From Mesorhizobium terrae (GTDB lineage Bacteria; Pseudomonadota; Alphaproteobacteria; Rhizobiales; Rhizobiaceae), in assembly GCF_008727715.1 (NCBI RefSeq), contig NZ_CP044218.1, positions 3,489,501 through 3,553,500 on the forward strand: a stretch of 64,000 nucleotides of DNA. The letters are read 5' to 3'. The notes beneath the pieces were generated by a model. That model did not search any database and had not been told where the DNA came from. It saw only the letters and a program-made list of their open reading frames with translations. Numbering within the stretch: position 1 is the stretch's first letter; each line of letters opens with the position of its first letter. This document shows, piece by piece, positions 34,625-43,900 of this stretch. The translations under genes were made by a program, and so were the position numbers.

Positions 34625-35677
34625 CTACTTCTGCCCGTCCTGTTGCGGAAACAGCTTCCAGCGGCGTGGGCGGAAAGCGACGCGGCTCTTCTGCGCGGCG
34701 GGATGGTCGACCGGCAGTTCGATCTCGACGCGCTGGCGCTCGCCGCCGATTTCCAGTTCGACGCGGCGGGTGCCGGCAACGCGGCGGCTGGCGATTACCG
34801 TGCCGGCGATGCAGCCGCTGCAACCGTCGAGCAGCTCGACATCGTGCGGGCGGAAATAGAGCAGGGCGTCGCCGGGCGAATGATTCGGCGCGGACAGGCC
34901 GATCGGACGGTCGGCAATCCAGAGCTGGCCGTCGTCGATCTTGACCGGCAGCGAACTCGACTCGCCGATGAAACCGAAGACGAAGGGCGAGTTGGGCGTG
35001 TCGTAAACCTCGTCGGCGGTGCCTATCTGCTCGATCTGCCCCTGGCTCATCACCACCACGCGGTCGGCCAGTTCCAGCGCTTCCTCTTGGTCGTGGGTGA
35101 CGAAGACGGTGGTGTGGCCAGTGGTGTCGTGGATGTCGCGCAGCCAGCGCCGCAATTCGCGCCGCACCTGCGCGTCGAGCGCGCCGAAGGGTTCGTCGAG
35201 CAGCAGCACCTTGGGTTCGATCGCCATGGCGCGGGCGAGCGCGACGCGCTGGCGCTGGCCGCCTGACAGCTGCGCCGGATAGCGCTTCTCAAGTCCCGAA
35301 AGTTGAACGAGGTCGAGCAGTTCGGAGGCGCGGCGGCGAATTTCGTCTTTGGGCGGCCGGTTGGTGCCGTGCCGCACCTTCAGCCCGAAGCCGATATTGT
35401 CGGCCACGGTCATGTGGCGGAACAGGGCATAGTGCTGGAACACGAAGCCGACATTGCGCTCCTGGATGGTCTTGCTCGAAGCGTCCTCGTCGCCGAAGAA
35501 GATCTTGCCGGCGGTCGGCTGCTCCAGCCCGGCGATCAGCCTGAGCAATGTGGTCTTGCCGGAACCGGACGGACCGAGCAGCGCGATCAGCTCGCCCGAG
35601 CGAATGTCGAGCGAGACGTCACGGAGCGCCGGGAACCGGTCGAACTCCTTGCGTACATTGGCAACGCGAACTTCCAT
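34625..35677 (-). CDS. cysA: Sulfate ABC transporter ATPase
   Basis: The 350-residue ATPase has Walker [10 protein letters not shown] (35-43), signature LSGGQRQR (137-144) and Walker [12 protein letters not shown] (158-168). A C-terminal TOBE-like regulatory domain runs from about 240. It powers sulfate/thiosulfate import with CysT and CysW. The gene is 13 bases after cysW. The motif spacing and context leave little doubt. Confidence 0.93.
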   Translation of the reverse strand: MEVRVANVRKEFDRFPALRDVSLDIRSGELIALLGPSGSGKTTLLRLIAGLEQPTAGKIFFGDEDASSKTIQERNVGFVFQHYALFRHMTVADNIGFGLKVRHGTNRPPKDEIRRRASELLDLVQLSGLEKRYPAQLSGGQRQRVALARAMAIEPKVLLLDEPFGALDAQVRRELRRWLRDIHDTTGHTTVFVTHDQEEALELADRVVVMSQGQIEQIGTADEVYDTPNSPFVFGFIGESSSLPVKIDDGQLWIADRPIGLSAPNHSPGDALLYFRPHDVELLDGCSGCIAGTVIASRRVAGTRRVELEIGGERQRVEIELPVDHPAAQKSRVAFRPRRWKLFPQQDGQK

Positions 35678-35690
35678 GCGGGTGTCCCTG

Positions 35691-36575
35691 TCAGTGTCCG
35701 CGTGTGGCGGCGAGCTCGGCGCCGTAGCGCATCTCGAGAGCGGTTTTCAAGACCAGCGTGACGAGCGCGAGCCCGGCCAGCAGCGAAGCCACGGCAAAGG
35801 CGCCGACGGCGTTGTATTCGTTGTAGAGGATCTCGATGTGCAGCGGCATGGTGTTGGTCATGCCGCGGATATGACCCGAGACCACCGACACCGCGCCGAA
35901 CTCGCCCATGGCGCGGGCGTTGCACAGCAGCACGCCGTAGAGCAGACCCCATTTGATGTTGGGCAGGGTGACATACCAGAAAACCTGCCAGCCGTTGGCG
36001 CCGAGCGACAGGGCCGCTTCCTCGTCGCCATTGCCCTGTTCCTGCATCAGCGGGATCAACTCGCGGGCCACGAAGGGAAAGGTGACGAAGATGGTGGCAA
36101 GCACGATGCCCGGCACCGCGAACAGGATGACGATGCCATTGGCCTTCAGCCAGGCGCCAAGCAAGCCTTGTGCGCCGAACAAAAGCACATAGACCAGGCC
36201 GGAAATGACAGGTGAGACCGAGAAGGGCAGGTCGATCAGCGTGATGAGGAATGCCTTGCCCTTGAACTCGAACTTGGCGATCGCCCAGGATGCGGCGATG
36301 CCGAAGACGACGTTGAGCGGTACCGAGATCGCCGCCACCAGCAAGGTGAGGTGGATCGCGGCGAGCGTGTCGCGGTCGTTCAGCGAGGTGAAATAGGCGC
36401 CGATGCCTTTCGCGAAGGCCTGCTCGAACACGATGATCAGCGGCAGGACAAGGAACAGGCCGAGAAACACGAAGGCGATCGTCATGAAGACGCCGCGCGC
36501 GGCGCGGCTCTCGGTAATTGCCGACGAGGGATTGTTGTGCACCGGCTCGTAGGACTTGATTTCCGGATCAGCCAT
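35691..36575 (-). CDS. cysW: Sulfate ABC transporter permease CysW
   Basis: The 294-residue permease starts at ATG 36575, inside the last 8 bases of cysT; the frame reaching 36956 lies within cysT and is rejected. It has about six membrane segments, with the pattern [34 protein letters not shown] split as a typical CysW contact loop (about 175-205), and ends in [13 protein letters not shown]. It forms the sulfate channel with CysT. Confidence 0.93.
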   Translation of the reverse strand: MADPEIKSYEPVHNNPSSAITESRAARGVFMTIAFVFLGLFLVLPLIIVFEQAFAKGIGAYFTSLNDRDTLAAIHLTLLVAAISVPLNVVFGIAASWAIAKFEFKGKAFLITLIDLPFSVSPVISGLVYVLLFGAQGLLGAWLKANGIVILFAVPGIVLATIFVTFPFVARELIPLMQEQGNGDEEAALSLGANGWQVFWYVTLPNIKWGLLYGVLLCNARAMGEFGAVSVVSGHIRGMTNTMPLHIEILYNEYNAVGAFAVASLLAGLALVTLVLKTALEMRYGAELAATRGH

Positions 36576-37419
36576 AGCGCTTGCGGCTCCATGACTGGAG
36601 GAGGTTGATGACGAGCAGCAGGGCGAAGGAGAGACCGAGCATGGTGGCGGCAATCGCGGTGGCGGCGGCGTAGTTGAATTCCTCCAACCGGATGACGATG
36701 AGCAGCGGCGCGATTTCGGTGACGTTGGGTAGGTTGCCGGCGATGAAGATGACCGAGCCGAACTCGCCGACGCCACGCGCGAAGGCGAGTGCGAAACCGG
36801 TGATGATGGCAGGTGCGAGGCCGGGAAAGAGCACCTTGGTGATGGTCTGGAAACGACTGGCGCCGAGCGTCGCGGCGGCTTCCTCGACCTCCTTGTCGAT
36901 CTCTTCGATGATCGGCTCGACGGTGCGCACCACGAAGGGCAGGCTGACGAAAACAAGGGCGATGACGATGCCGAGCGGCGTGTAGGCGACCTTGATGCCG
37001 GCCTGCATCAGCGGCGCACCCAGCCAGCCATTCGGCGCGTAGAGCGTGGTCAGCGCGATACCAGCAACGGCGGTCGGCAAGGCGAAAGGCAAGTCGACCA
37101 TCGCGTCGACGATGCGGCGGCCGGGGAATTTGTAGCGCACCAGCACCCAGGCGACGAGTGTGCCGAAGACGACGTTGATGGCGGCGGCGATCAGCGCGGT
37201 GCCGAAGCTGATCTGCAGTGCCTTCAGCGTGCGCGGCGCTGTCACGATATGCCAGAAATCGGTCCAGCCCAGGGCAGCCGAACGCCAGACCAGCCCGGTC
37301 AGCGGGATGAGGATGATGAGGGTGAGGTAGACAAGCGAGAAGCCGAGCGTCAGTCCGAAACCCGGAATGACACTCGGCTGCCTGAACCGCCACCCCGCCT
37401 GCGCGGGTGCCATGGTCAT
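36568..37419 (-). CDS. cysT: Sulfate ABC transporter permease CysT (CysU)
   Basis: The 283-residue permease has about six membrane segments. Family marks are FSLVYLTLIILIPLTGLVWR at the N-terminus and the contact loop EIDKEVEEAAATLGASRFQT near 190-210. ATG 37413 is an alternative start two codons in. It overlaps cysW by 8 bases and follows the second binding-protein gene by 78 bases. Confidence 0.93.
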   Translation of the reverse strand: MTMAPAQAGWRFRQPSVIPGFGLTLGFSLVYLTLIILIPLTGLVWRSAALGWTDFWHIVTAPRTLKALQISFGTALIAAAINVVFGTLVAWVLVRYKFPGRRIVDAMVDLPFALPTAVAGIALTTLYAPNGWLGAPLMQAGIKVAYTPLGIVIALVFVSLPFVVRTVEPIIEEIDKEVEEAAATLGASRFQTITKVLFPGLAPAIITGFALAFARGVGEFGSVIFIAGNLPNVTEIAPLLIVIRLEEFNYAAATAIAATMLGLSFALLLVINLLQSWSRKRYG

Positions 37420-37497
37420 GTTTCTAGAAATCCGTCCCTTTTGTTCGCCCTGGCTTTCGCCCGCTCCGAAGGTGCCGAAGCGGATATGCCGTTCTTG

Positions 37498-38526
37498 TCA
37501 CTGCGCCGGCTTGTAGACCTGGTCGAATATACCACCGTCGGCGAAATGATAAGGCTGCGCTTTCTTCCAGCCGCCGAATTGCGGATCGTCGATGGTGACC
37601 AGCTTGATCTGCGGCAGCTTGGCGAGATCTTCCGCCGGCACCAGGTCGGGCTTGGCCGGACGATAGTGGTTCTTGGCGATCAGCGTCTGGCCTTCCTTGG
37701 AATAAAGGTATTTCAGATAGGCTTCTGCGACCTTGCGGGTGCCCTTGGCGTCGACATTGGCGTCGACCACGGCGACCGGCGGTTCGGCGAGGATCGAGGT
37801 CGGCGGATAGACGACGTCGAATTTGTCGGCGCCGAATTCGTCGAGCGCCAGGTAAGCCTCGTTTTCCCAGGCCAGAAGCACGTCGCCCAGACCCTTCTGC
37901 GCGAAGGTGACGGTAGAGCCGCGCGCTCCGGTGTCGAGCACGGGAACATGCGAATAGAGGTTGGAGATGAATTCCTTGGTCTTGGCCTCGTTGTTGCCGT
38001 CCTTGGCATTGGCATAGGCCCAAGCGGCCAGATAGTTCCAGCGCGCGCCTCCGGATGTCTTCGGGTTCGGCGTGATGACCTGCACGCCTTCTTTGACCAG
38101 ATCGTCCCAGTCCTTGATGCCCTTCGGGTTGCCCTTGCGCACCAGGAAGATGATGGTGGAGGTGTAAGGGGCCGAATTGTTCTCGAACTTGGTGCGCCAG
38201 TCTGGGTTGATCTTCTTCGATTTCGAGGAGATCGCGTTGATGTCGCCTTCCAGGGCAAGCGTGACGACATCGGCATCGAGACCGTCGATGACGGCGCGGG
38301 CCTGCGCGCCGGAGCCGCCATGCGATTGCTGTATGGTCACGGTCTCGCCGGTCTCCTTCTTCCAGTGGACGGCGAAGGCTTCGTCGAACTGTTTGTAGAG
38401 TTCGCGGGTCGGGTCATAGGATACATTCAGGATGGTCGTGTCGGCGAATGCGAAACCGAGCGCGCCGAATTGGACAGAACCGGCGATGAGCGCGCCGAGC
38501 AGCTTCTTGAAATGAGGGTTGGTCAT
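37498..38526 (-). CDS. Sulfate ABC transporter binding protein 2
   Basis: The 342-residue protein starts at ATG 38526 with GGAGG before it; the frame to 38727 adds no plausible sequence. The signal peptide ends after AFA at 28. The chain has [39 protein letters not shown] and [20 protein letters not shown], and ends [12 protein letters not shown], as in Sbp. It is the first gene of the sulfate block. Its ligand-loop sequence differs clearly from binding protein 1, so the two are paralogues and may differ in sulfate or thiosulfate preference. Confidence 0.9.
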   Translation of the reverse strand: MTNPHFKKLLGALIAGSVQFGALGFAFADTTILNVSYDPTRELYKQFDEAFAVHWKKETGETVTIQQSHGGSGAQARAVIDGLDADVVTLALEGDINAISSKSKKINPDWRTKFENNSAPYTSTIIFLVRKGNPKGIKDWDDLVKEGVQVITPNPKTSGGARWNYLAAWAYANAKDGNNEAKTKEFISNLYSHVPVLDTGARGSTVTFAQKGLGDVLLAWENEAYLALDEFGADKFDVVYPPTSILAEPPVAVVDANVDAKGTRKVAEAYLKYLYSKEGQTLIAKNHYRPAKPDLVPAEDLAKLPQIKLVTIDDPQFGGWKKAQPYHFADGGIFDQVYKPAQ

Positions 38527-38547
38527 TTCAGCCTCCGTTGAACACAA

Positions 38548-38571
38548 TTCTACTCTATCGAAATTGTAGAA
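38548..38571. promoter_or_regulatory. Dyad TTCTAC-N12-GTAGAA upstream of the sulfate operon
   Basis: A perfect 6-base inverted repeat with a 12-base spacer lies 21 bases before the ATG of the first gene of the sulfate operon, in the expected promoter region. On the minus strand TAGAAT could be a -10. The adjacent Rrf2 regulator is the obvious candidate binder. No known consensus is claimed. Confidence 0.45.
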
Positions 38572-38800
38572 ATTGGGTGCGGCGAAAGTTGCATTTTTCA
38601 GGCGTAGGGAGAAAAGTTGCAGCGTGTGAGCCGCAGGGCAAGAAAATTCTTCCTTGCCTGGTGACGGTTTCGGGTGCACGCAGCGGCGCCGACGCGTTTG
38701 AGGCCGCCTTGGCCGTACGCGATTCAAGCCGGGCCGGCCGGCGGCGAACCCAACGATTTCTTCGGTATGGCGGCGGCGCCTTGGGGAACCGCGCGACAGG

Positions 38801-40915
38801 CTATTCGACGAACACCTTGACGCTGGTGGCGCGACCGGCGGCGTCGATGACGGTCAGCGTCGAATAGCCAGCGCCGTCCGGCAGCCAGGTCGCGGTGCGC
38901 CGGCGATCGATCCCGACCAGCGGCTTGCCGTTGGCCAACCAGCGGAACGGTGCGCGGCCGCCCTGCAGCTTCAGTACTAGCGGCGTGGCGCCAGGCCCCG
39001 ACGTGCCGAGATCGACACGGGCACCGTCGGGTGGAAAGACGATGCGCGGCGCGGGTTCGGTCGGCGCGGCGACAACCGAGACGTCGGAGGCGGTGCCGAA
39101 GCGGGCGAGCGTCACCGGCAAGTCCTCGCGCCGTGGCCGCAGCACGCCCGCGGGCTGGCTTGGCAAAGCGACGGCGGCGATGCCGGAGCGCGCGAAACCT
39201 TCGAACAGGATCGGTGCGGCGGAAATGTAACCCGACAGCCCGGGCACCGCGCTGGCGTCGGGCCGGCCGACCCAGACCCCCAGCACATGGCGGCCGTCGA
39301 AGCCGATCGCCCAGGCATCGCGATAGCCATAGGAGGTGCCGGTCTTGTAGGCGATGCCGCGTTGCTGCGCGCCCTCGGGTGGGCGCACGCCGGCGAGGAT
39401 GTCGGTGATCTGCCAGTTGGCGCGCTCGTCGAGGATGGTTGTTGCGGCACCCGTCACGGGCACAGCCTCGGTGCCGTCGCGCAGCGGATGCGCTTTTCCG
39501 CCATTGGCGAGCCCTGTGTAAAGCTGGACGAGGTCGCGCAGGCTGACGCCGACGCCGCCGAGGCCGATGGCAAGGCCGGGGGCTTCGTTGACCGGCAGCA
39601 ACGGCGAGACGCCAGCCTGGCGGAAGCGCGCCATCAGCCTCGCCGGCCCGACCGTGTCGAGGATGCGGATAGCCGGCACATTAAGCGACAATTGCAGCGC
39701 CTGCCGGATCGAGACATCGCCCTGGTAGCCCATGTCGAAATTCTTCGGCCGGTAGCCGGAGAAGTCGGCGGGGCTGTCCTCGATGATGGTTTCCTGGGCG
39801 ACCACGCCTTGTTCGAAGGCGAGGCCGTAGATGAAGGGTTTCAGCGTCGAGCCGGGCGAGCGCAGGATGCGGGTCATATCGATCCAGCCGGAGCGGCTGG
39901 AATCGAAGAAGGAAGCCGAGCCGACCTCGCCCAGAATGTCGCCGGTGCGGGAATCGGCGAGCACCATAGCGACCGACAGTTTGGGCCCGAGCTTGGCGGC
40001 GGCCTCGCGGGCGACCGCTTCAAGGCCTTCCTGCACGCTCTTGCGGATCGTCAGCTTCAGCGGCGCGCCGGCCTCGGCCTTGCGCACCAGCGTGTTGGCA
40101 GCATGCGCGGCAAAAGCGGGCAGCGGGCGACGCAGGCCGGAGACATCGTCGAGCGCGGCACGGCGGGCCTCGCGGTCGCCGATCAGGCCAGCCGAGACCA
40201 TGCGCGTGAGCACACGATCGCGCGCCGCCTGGGCTATGGCGAGGTTCCTGTCCGGACGGCGGCGCTCAGGCAATTGCGGCAGCGCCACCAGGAGTGCCGC
40301 TTCCGAGACGGTGAGGCGGCGCGGCTCCTTGCCGAAATAGGCCAGCGAGGCCGCCCGCACGCCCTCAAGGTTGCCGCCATAGGGTGCAAGCGTGAGATAT
40401 TGCTCCAGGATCTGGCGCTTGGTTAGCCGCCGCTCGATCTGCACGGCGCGCAGCATCTGCTTGAGCTTGGAACCTAGGGAACGGCTTTCGCGCGGTTCGA
40501 TCAGGCGGGCGAGCTGCATCGACAGCGTCGAGCCGCCGGAGACGATGCGGCGGTTGGTGGCGAACTGGGTTGCCGCGCGGCCGAGGGCAAGGAAATCGAT
40601 GCCCTCGTGATCCCAGAAGCGCTTGTCCTCATAGGCGACCAGCATCTCGACGAAGCTCTTGTCGACCTGATCGATGGCAACAGGCAGGCGCCAATAGCCA
40701 TCCGGCGTAGCGAAGGCGCGCAGCAAGGTCCCGTCGCGATCGACGACCTCGGCGGAAACGGCCAGTTTCTCCGGCAGAGGCGGCGGGAAGGCACGGTCGA
40801 GCGCCCAGAGGCCGCCGACCGCGATCGACGCCAAGGCGATGGCGGCGGTCGCGAGGATGGCGAGGCGCCGCAACCGGCTCCTGCCAGGCGAGGGAGGGGA
40901 CGCTTCGATCGTCAT
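38801..40915 (-). CDS. pbpC: Penicillin-binding protein 1C
   Basis: The 704-residue protein has an N-terminal membrane anchor (about 19-41) and a GT51 transglycosylase domain with [12 protein letters not shown] (catalytic Glu near 96) and [13 protein letters not shown] transpeptidase domain has SPGSTLK (Ser 356, Lys 359) and a KTG box in [11 protein letters not shown]. The C-terminal biPBP_C domain near 620-704 is specific to PBP1C. It polymerises and cross-links peptidoglycan in the periplasm. The gene is 19 bases after the alpha-2-macroglobulin gene, the usual pairing with YfhM. Confidence 0.93.
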   Translation of the reverse strand: MTIEASPPSPGRSRLRRLAILATAAIALASIAVGGLWALDRAFPPPLPEKLAVSAEVVDRDGTLLRAFATPDGYWRLPVAIDQVDKSFVEMLVAYEDKRFWDHEGIDFLALGRAATQFATNRRIVSGGSTLSMQLARLIEPRESRSLGSKLKQMLRAVQIERRLTKRQILEQYLTLAPYGGNLEGVRAASLAYFGKEPRRLTVSEAALLVALPQLPERRRPDRNLAIAQAARDRVLTRMVSAGLIGDREARRAALDDVSGLRRPLPAFAAHAANTLVRKAEAGAPLKLTIRKSVQEGLEAVAREAAAKLGPKLSVAMVLADSRTGDILGEVGSASFFDSSRSGWIDMTRILRSPGSTLKPFIYGLAFEQGVVAQETIIEDSPADFSGYRPKNFDMGYQGDVSIRQALQLSLNVPAIRILDTVGPARLMARFRQAGVSPLLPVNEAPGLAIGLGGVGVSLRDLVQLYTGLANGGKAHPLRDGTEAVPVTGAATTILDERANWQITDILAGVRPPEGAQQRGIAYKTGTSYGYRDAWAIGFDGRHVLGVWVGRPDASAVPGLSGYISAAPILFEGFARSGIAAVALPSQPAGVLRPRREDLPVTLARFGTASDVSVVAAPTEPAPRIVFPPDGARVDLGTSGPGATPLVLKLQGGRAPFRWLANGKPLVGIDRRRTATWLPDGAGYSTLTVIDAAGRATSVKVFVE

Positions 40916-40934
40916 GATCGCCTCATCGGCCGCC

Positions 40935-43900
40935 TTACGGCGCCTTCACCTCCATCATGCCGGTAGCGGTGCGGGCCGAATATTGCGGCCGGTACATGTC
41001 CTCGACCGAGGCCGCCGGATGCACATAGACACCTGGTGTCACGGCGCGCACGACATAGGCCATCGTCTTGGTGCGGTCGCCGTCGTCCTCCGACGGGTCG
41101 AAGGCCGCGACGAAACGGTCGTTGCGGAATTCGAGATGCGCGGCATTGGTCTGCGCCAGCCACGGAAAGCCAGTGAGCTGCGCGCTGGAGACGAGACCGG
41201 GATTGTCGATCTCGAAACCGGCGGGCAAGAGGTCGGTGACCAGCATGCGCTGCGGCCAGTCGTTCTGCGACGCGACTTTGAGCACGACCACATAACGCTC
41301 GTTCTGCTTGGCTTCGGTGACGTTCGCTTCCTTGCCGTCGAGCGTGTAGTAGGTGCGCTCGATGGTGTAGCCGTCGCCGCTTGCCGGCAGCGGTTGCGAG
41401 GGCGAGGCCACGCTGGTGACGACCGCCTGCAGCGGAGCCTTGCCGTCATTGGCGACGGTGAGCGGGGTGTCGAGCAGGGTCTCGCCGGTCATGTCGGCCG
41501 AATAGGCGCCGGTATGGGGCTGGCCGTTGACCTCAAGCTTTATGGTGTCGTTGCCTTCCTTCAGCGCGCGGGCCGCCAGCAGCATCCAGGCGTTGTCCTG
41601 CGTGCTCGTCCAGCGGGCTTTCGCGCGTTCCCTTTCCACCAGCTTGACGAGTTCCGGCAACACGGCCGGCGCTGGCTTGGATTCCGCGGCAAGCGCCAGC
41701 ATGGCGGCACCGTCGCGCAGCGCCGAGCCGTAGTCGGTGCGGTACCAGTCATAGTCATTCATGGATTTGGCCAGCCGCAGCGCTGTGGAGAAGGTAGCGT
41801 CGGAGCGCTGCGCGTCGCCGTAGAGCGCGAGTGAGGCGGCCAGTTGCGCCACCGCCATCGGGCTCGAGAAGGCTTCGAGCTTGGTGTCGACATAATAACG
41901 CAGGTCGCCGACGGAGGCTTTCTTGTTGCGGGCCAGCACATAGAGCGCATAGGCGATATCGGTGCCGCGATCCTGAACGTCCTGATCGTAGCCGATCGAA
42001 TTCTGCAGGTTGCTCAACGCCTGCGAGATTGCCTGCGCCGGTACGTCGTATTTCGCTTCGCGGGCGCGGGTCAGGAAATCGCTGACATAGGAATCCAGCC
42101 ACAAATCGCCGGAGCCGGGGCCCCACAGGCCGAAGCTGCCGGCGGAAGCCTGGTAGCTCAACACCCGGTAGATCGCCTGCTGCACACGGTCGTGCAGGCC
42201 CGGATCGTCGGGGATGCCGTAACCCTTCGACATCTCGCTCATATAGAGCAGTGGCATGGCGCGGCTCGTCGTCTGCTCGGCGCAGCCATAAGGATAGCGG
42301 TCGAGCGACAACAGCAGTGACGGCACGTCGAGGGCCGCCGATTGCGAGACGCCGACGCTGACGGAGGCGCCTTGCAGGATGCTGGCGGCGAGCAGTTCCT
42401 TGTCGACGCGCAGCGCGCCGCCGCCGCTCTTGAGGTCGACGACCATGCGCGACGTCACCGGCAGCTGCGACGGCCGTATCGGCAGGAACAGCGTCTGCTC
42501 GACCTCAGGACCGCCTTCATGGGCGAGTTTGACGGTGAGAGTGGCATCGCTGGGCGAGACCGCGATCAGCGGCACGGTCAGCGACTGGCGCTTGCCCTGG
42601 GCGAGCGTCAGCTTGGCCGGCACCGCTTCCTCGCCGATCGTCAGGTCGCCGGTGGTCTGGATGCTCAGCGCGTAGTCTCCGGCCGGGCCGTCGGTGTTGG
42701 CGAAGTCGAGCCGCATGGTGGCCGAGTCGCCCGGCGCCATGAAGCGCGGCAAGCCGGCCGTGACCACGATCGGATCGCGCACGATGACGTCGGTGGAGGC
42801 GTGGCCGACGGCTTCCTTCGTCCAGGCCACGGCCATGACACGCGCCGTGCCGTTGAATTGCGGCAGGTCGAAATCGATCGTCGCTTTGCCTTCGGCGTCA
42901 AGCTTGACGATGCCGGAGAAGAAGGCGACCAGCTTTTCGGTGGGCGGGCTGCCCTGGCTTTGCATGGCATTGCCGTCGCCGCCGGTGCGCAGCTTGCCGG
43001 TGGTGCCGAGCGAGCCGTCGATCAAACGACCGTAGAGATCGCGCAGCTCCAGTCCCATCATGCGTTGGCCGAAGAACCAGTTCTCGGGGTCCGGCGCCTT
43101 GTAGTTGGTCAGGTTGAGGATGCCGACATCGACGGCCGCCACCATGACATAGGCCTGCGAGCCCGGCTGCATGCCGGTGACAGCGACTGGGATCGACAGC
43201 GACTGGCGCGGTTCGGTCTTGGCCGGTGGCGTCAGCGCGACGCCAAGTTTCTTGGCGCCGGGATCGATCTTCAACCATTTCACGCCGATGGCGCGGGCCG
43301 GCATGCGGCTTTCCTGCGCGTTGCCCGGCCGGAACAGCGTGGCGGTGACATAGGCGCCGGCGCCCCAATTGTCGGGAACCGGAATGTCGACGGTGCCGCC
43401 ATCGGCGGGTATCGATACGTCGATGGTCTTCATCAGCCGGTCGGCGCCGATCGTCACCAGAAGTTCACCGGCGTAGTGCGGCGAGACCTTCAGCTTGGCG
43501 ACATCGCCGGCGGCATAGCCGTCCTTGTCCAGCGCGATTTCGAGGCCGTCGGGCGTCTCGGTCGAGGTGGCGCTGACATACCAGCCGCCGTCGAACTCGT
43601 AGCTCGTTGCCGGGCCGTCCGCGCTTGATGTCTCCACCTCCAGCCTGTAGCGGCCCCAGTCGACCGGCAGCGACAGGCTGGCTTCGCCGTCGGTGGCGAT
43701 GTCGACCGCGCCGTTGGCGACCGATTTGGTGAAGGTCACCGGCTCGTAGTTCCACGAGCTGCCATTGCGGTACCATTGGTAGTTGCGTTCGACTTTGACC
43801 AGCGACCATTGTGCGCCGGCCATCGCCTTGCGCTTGCCGTCGCGGTCGACGGCGATCAGGCTGAACTTGGCGGTGCCACCCTGCGGTACCTCGTCATTCT

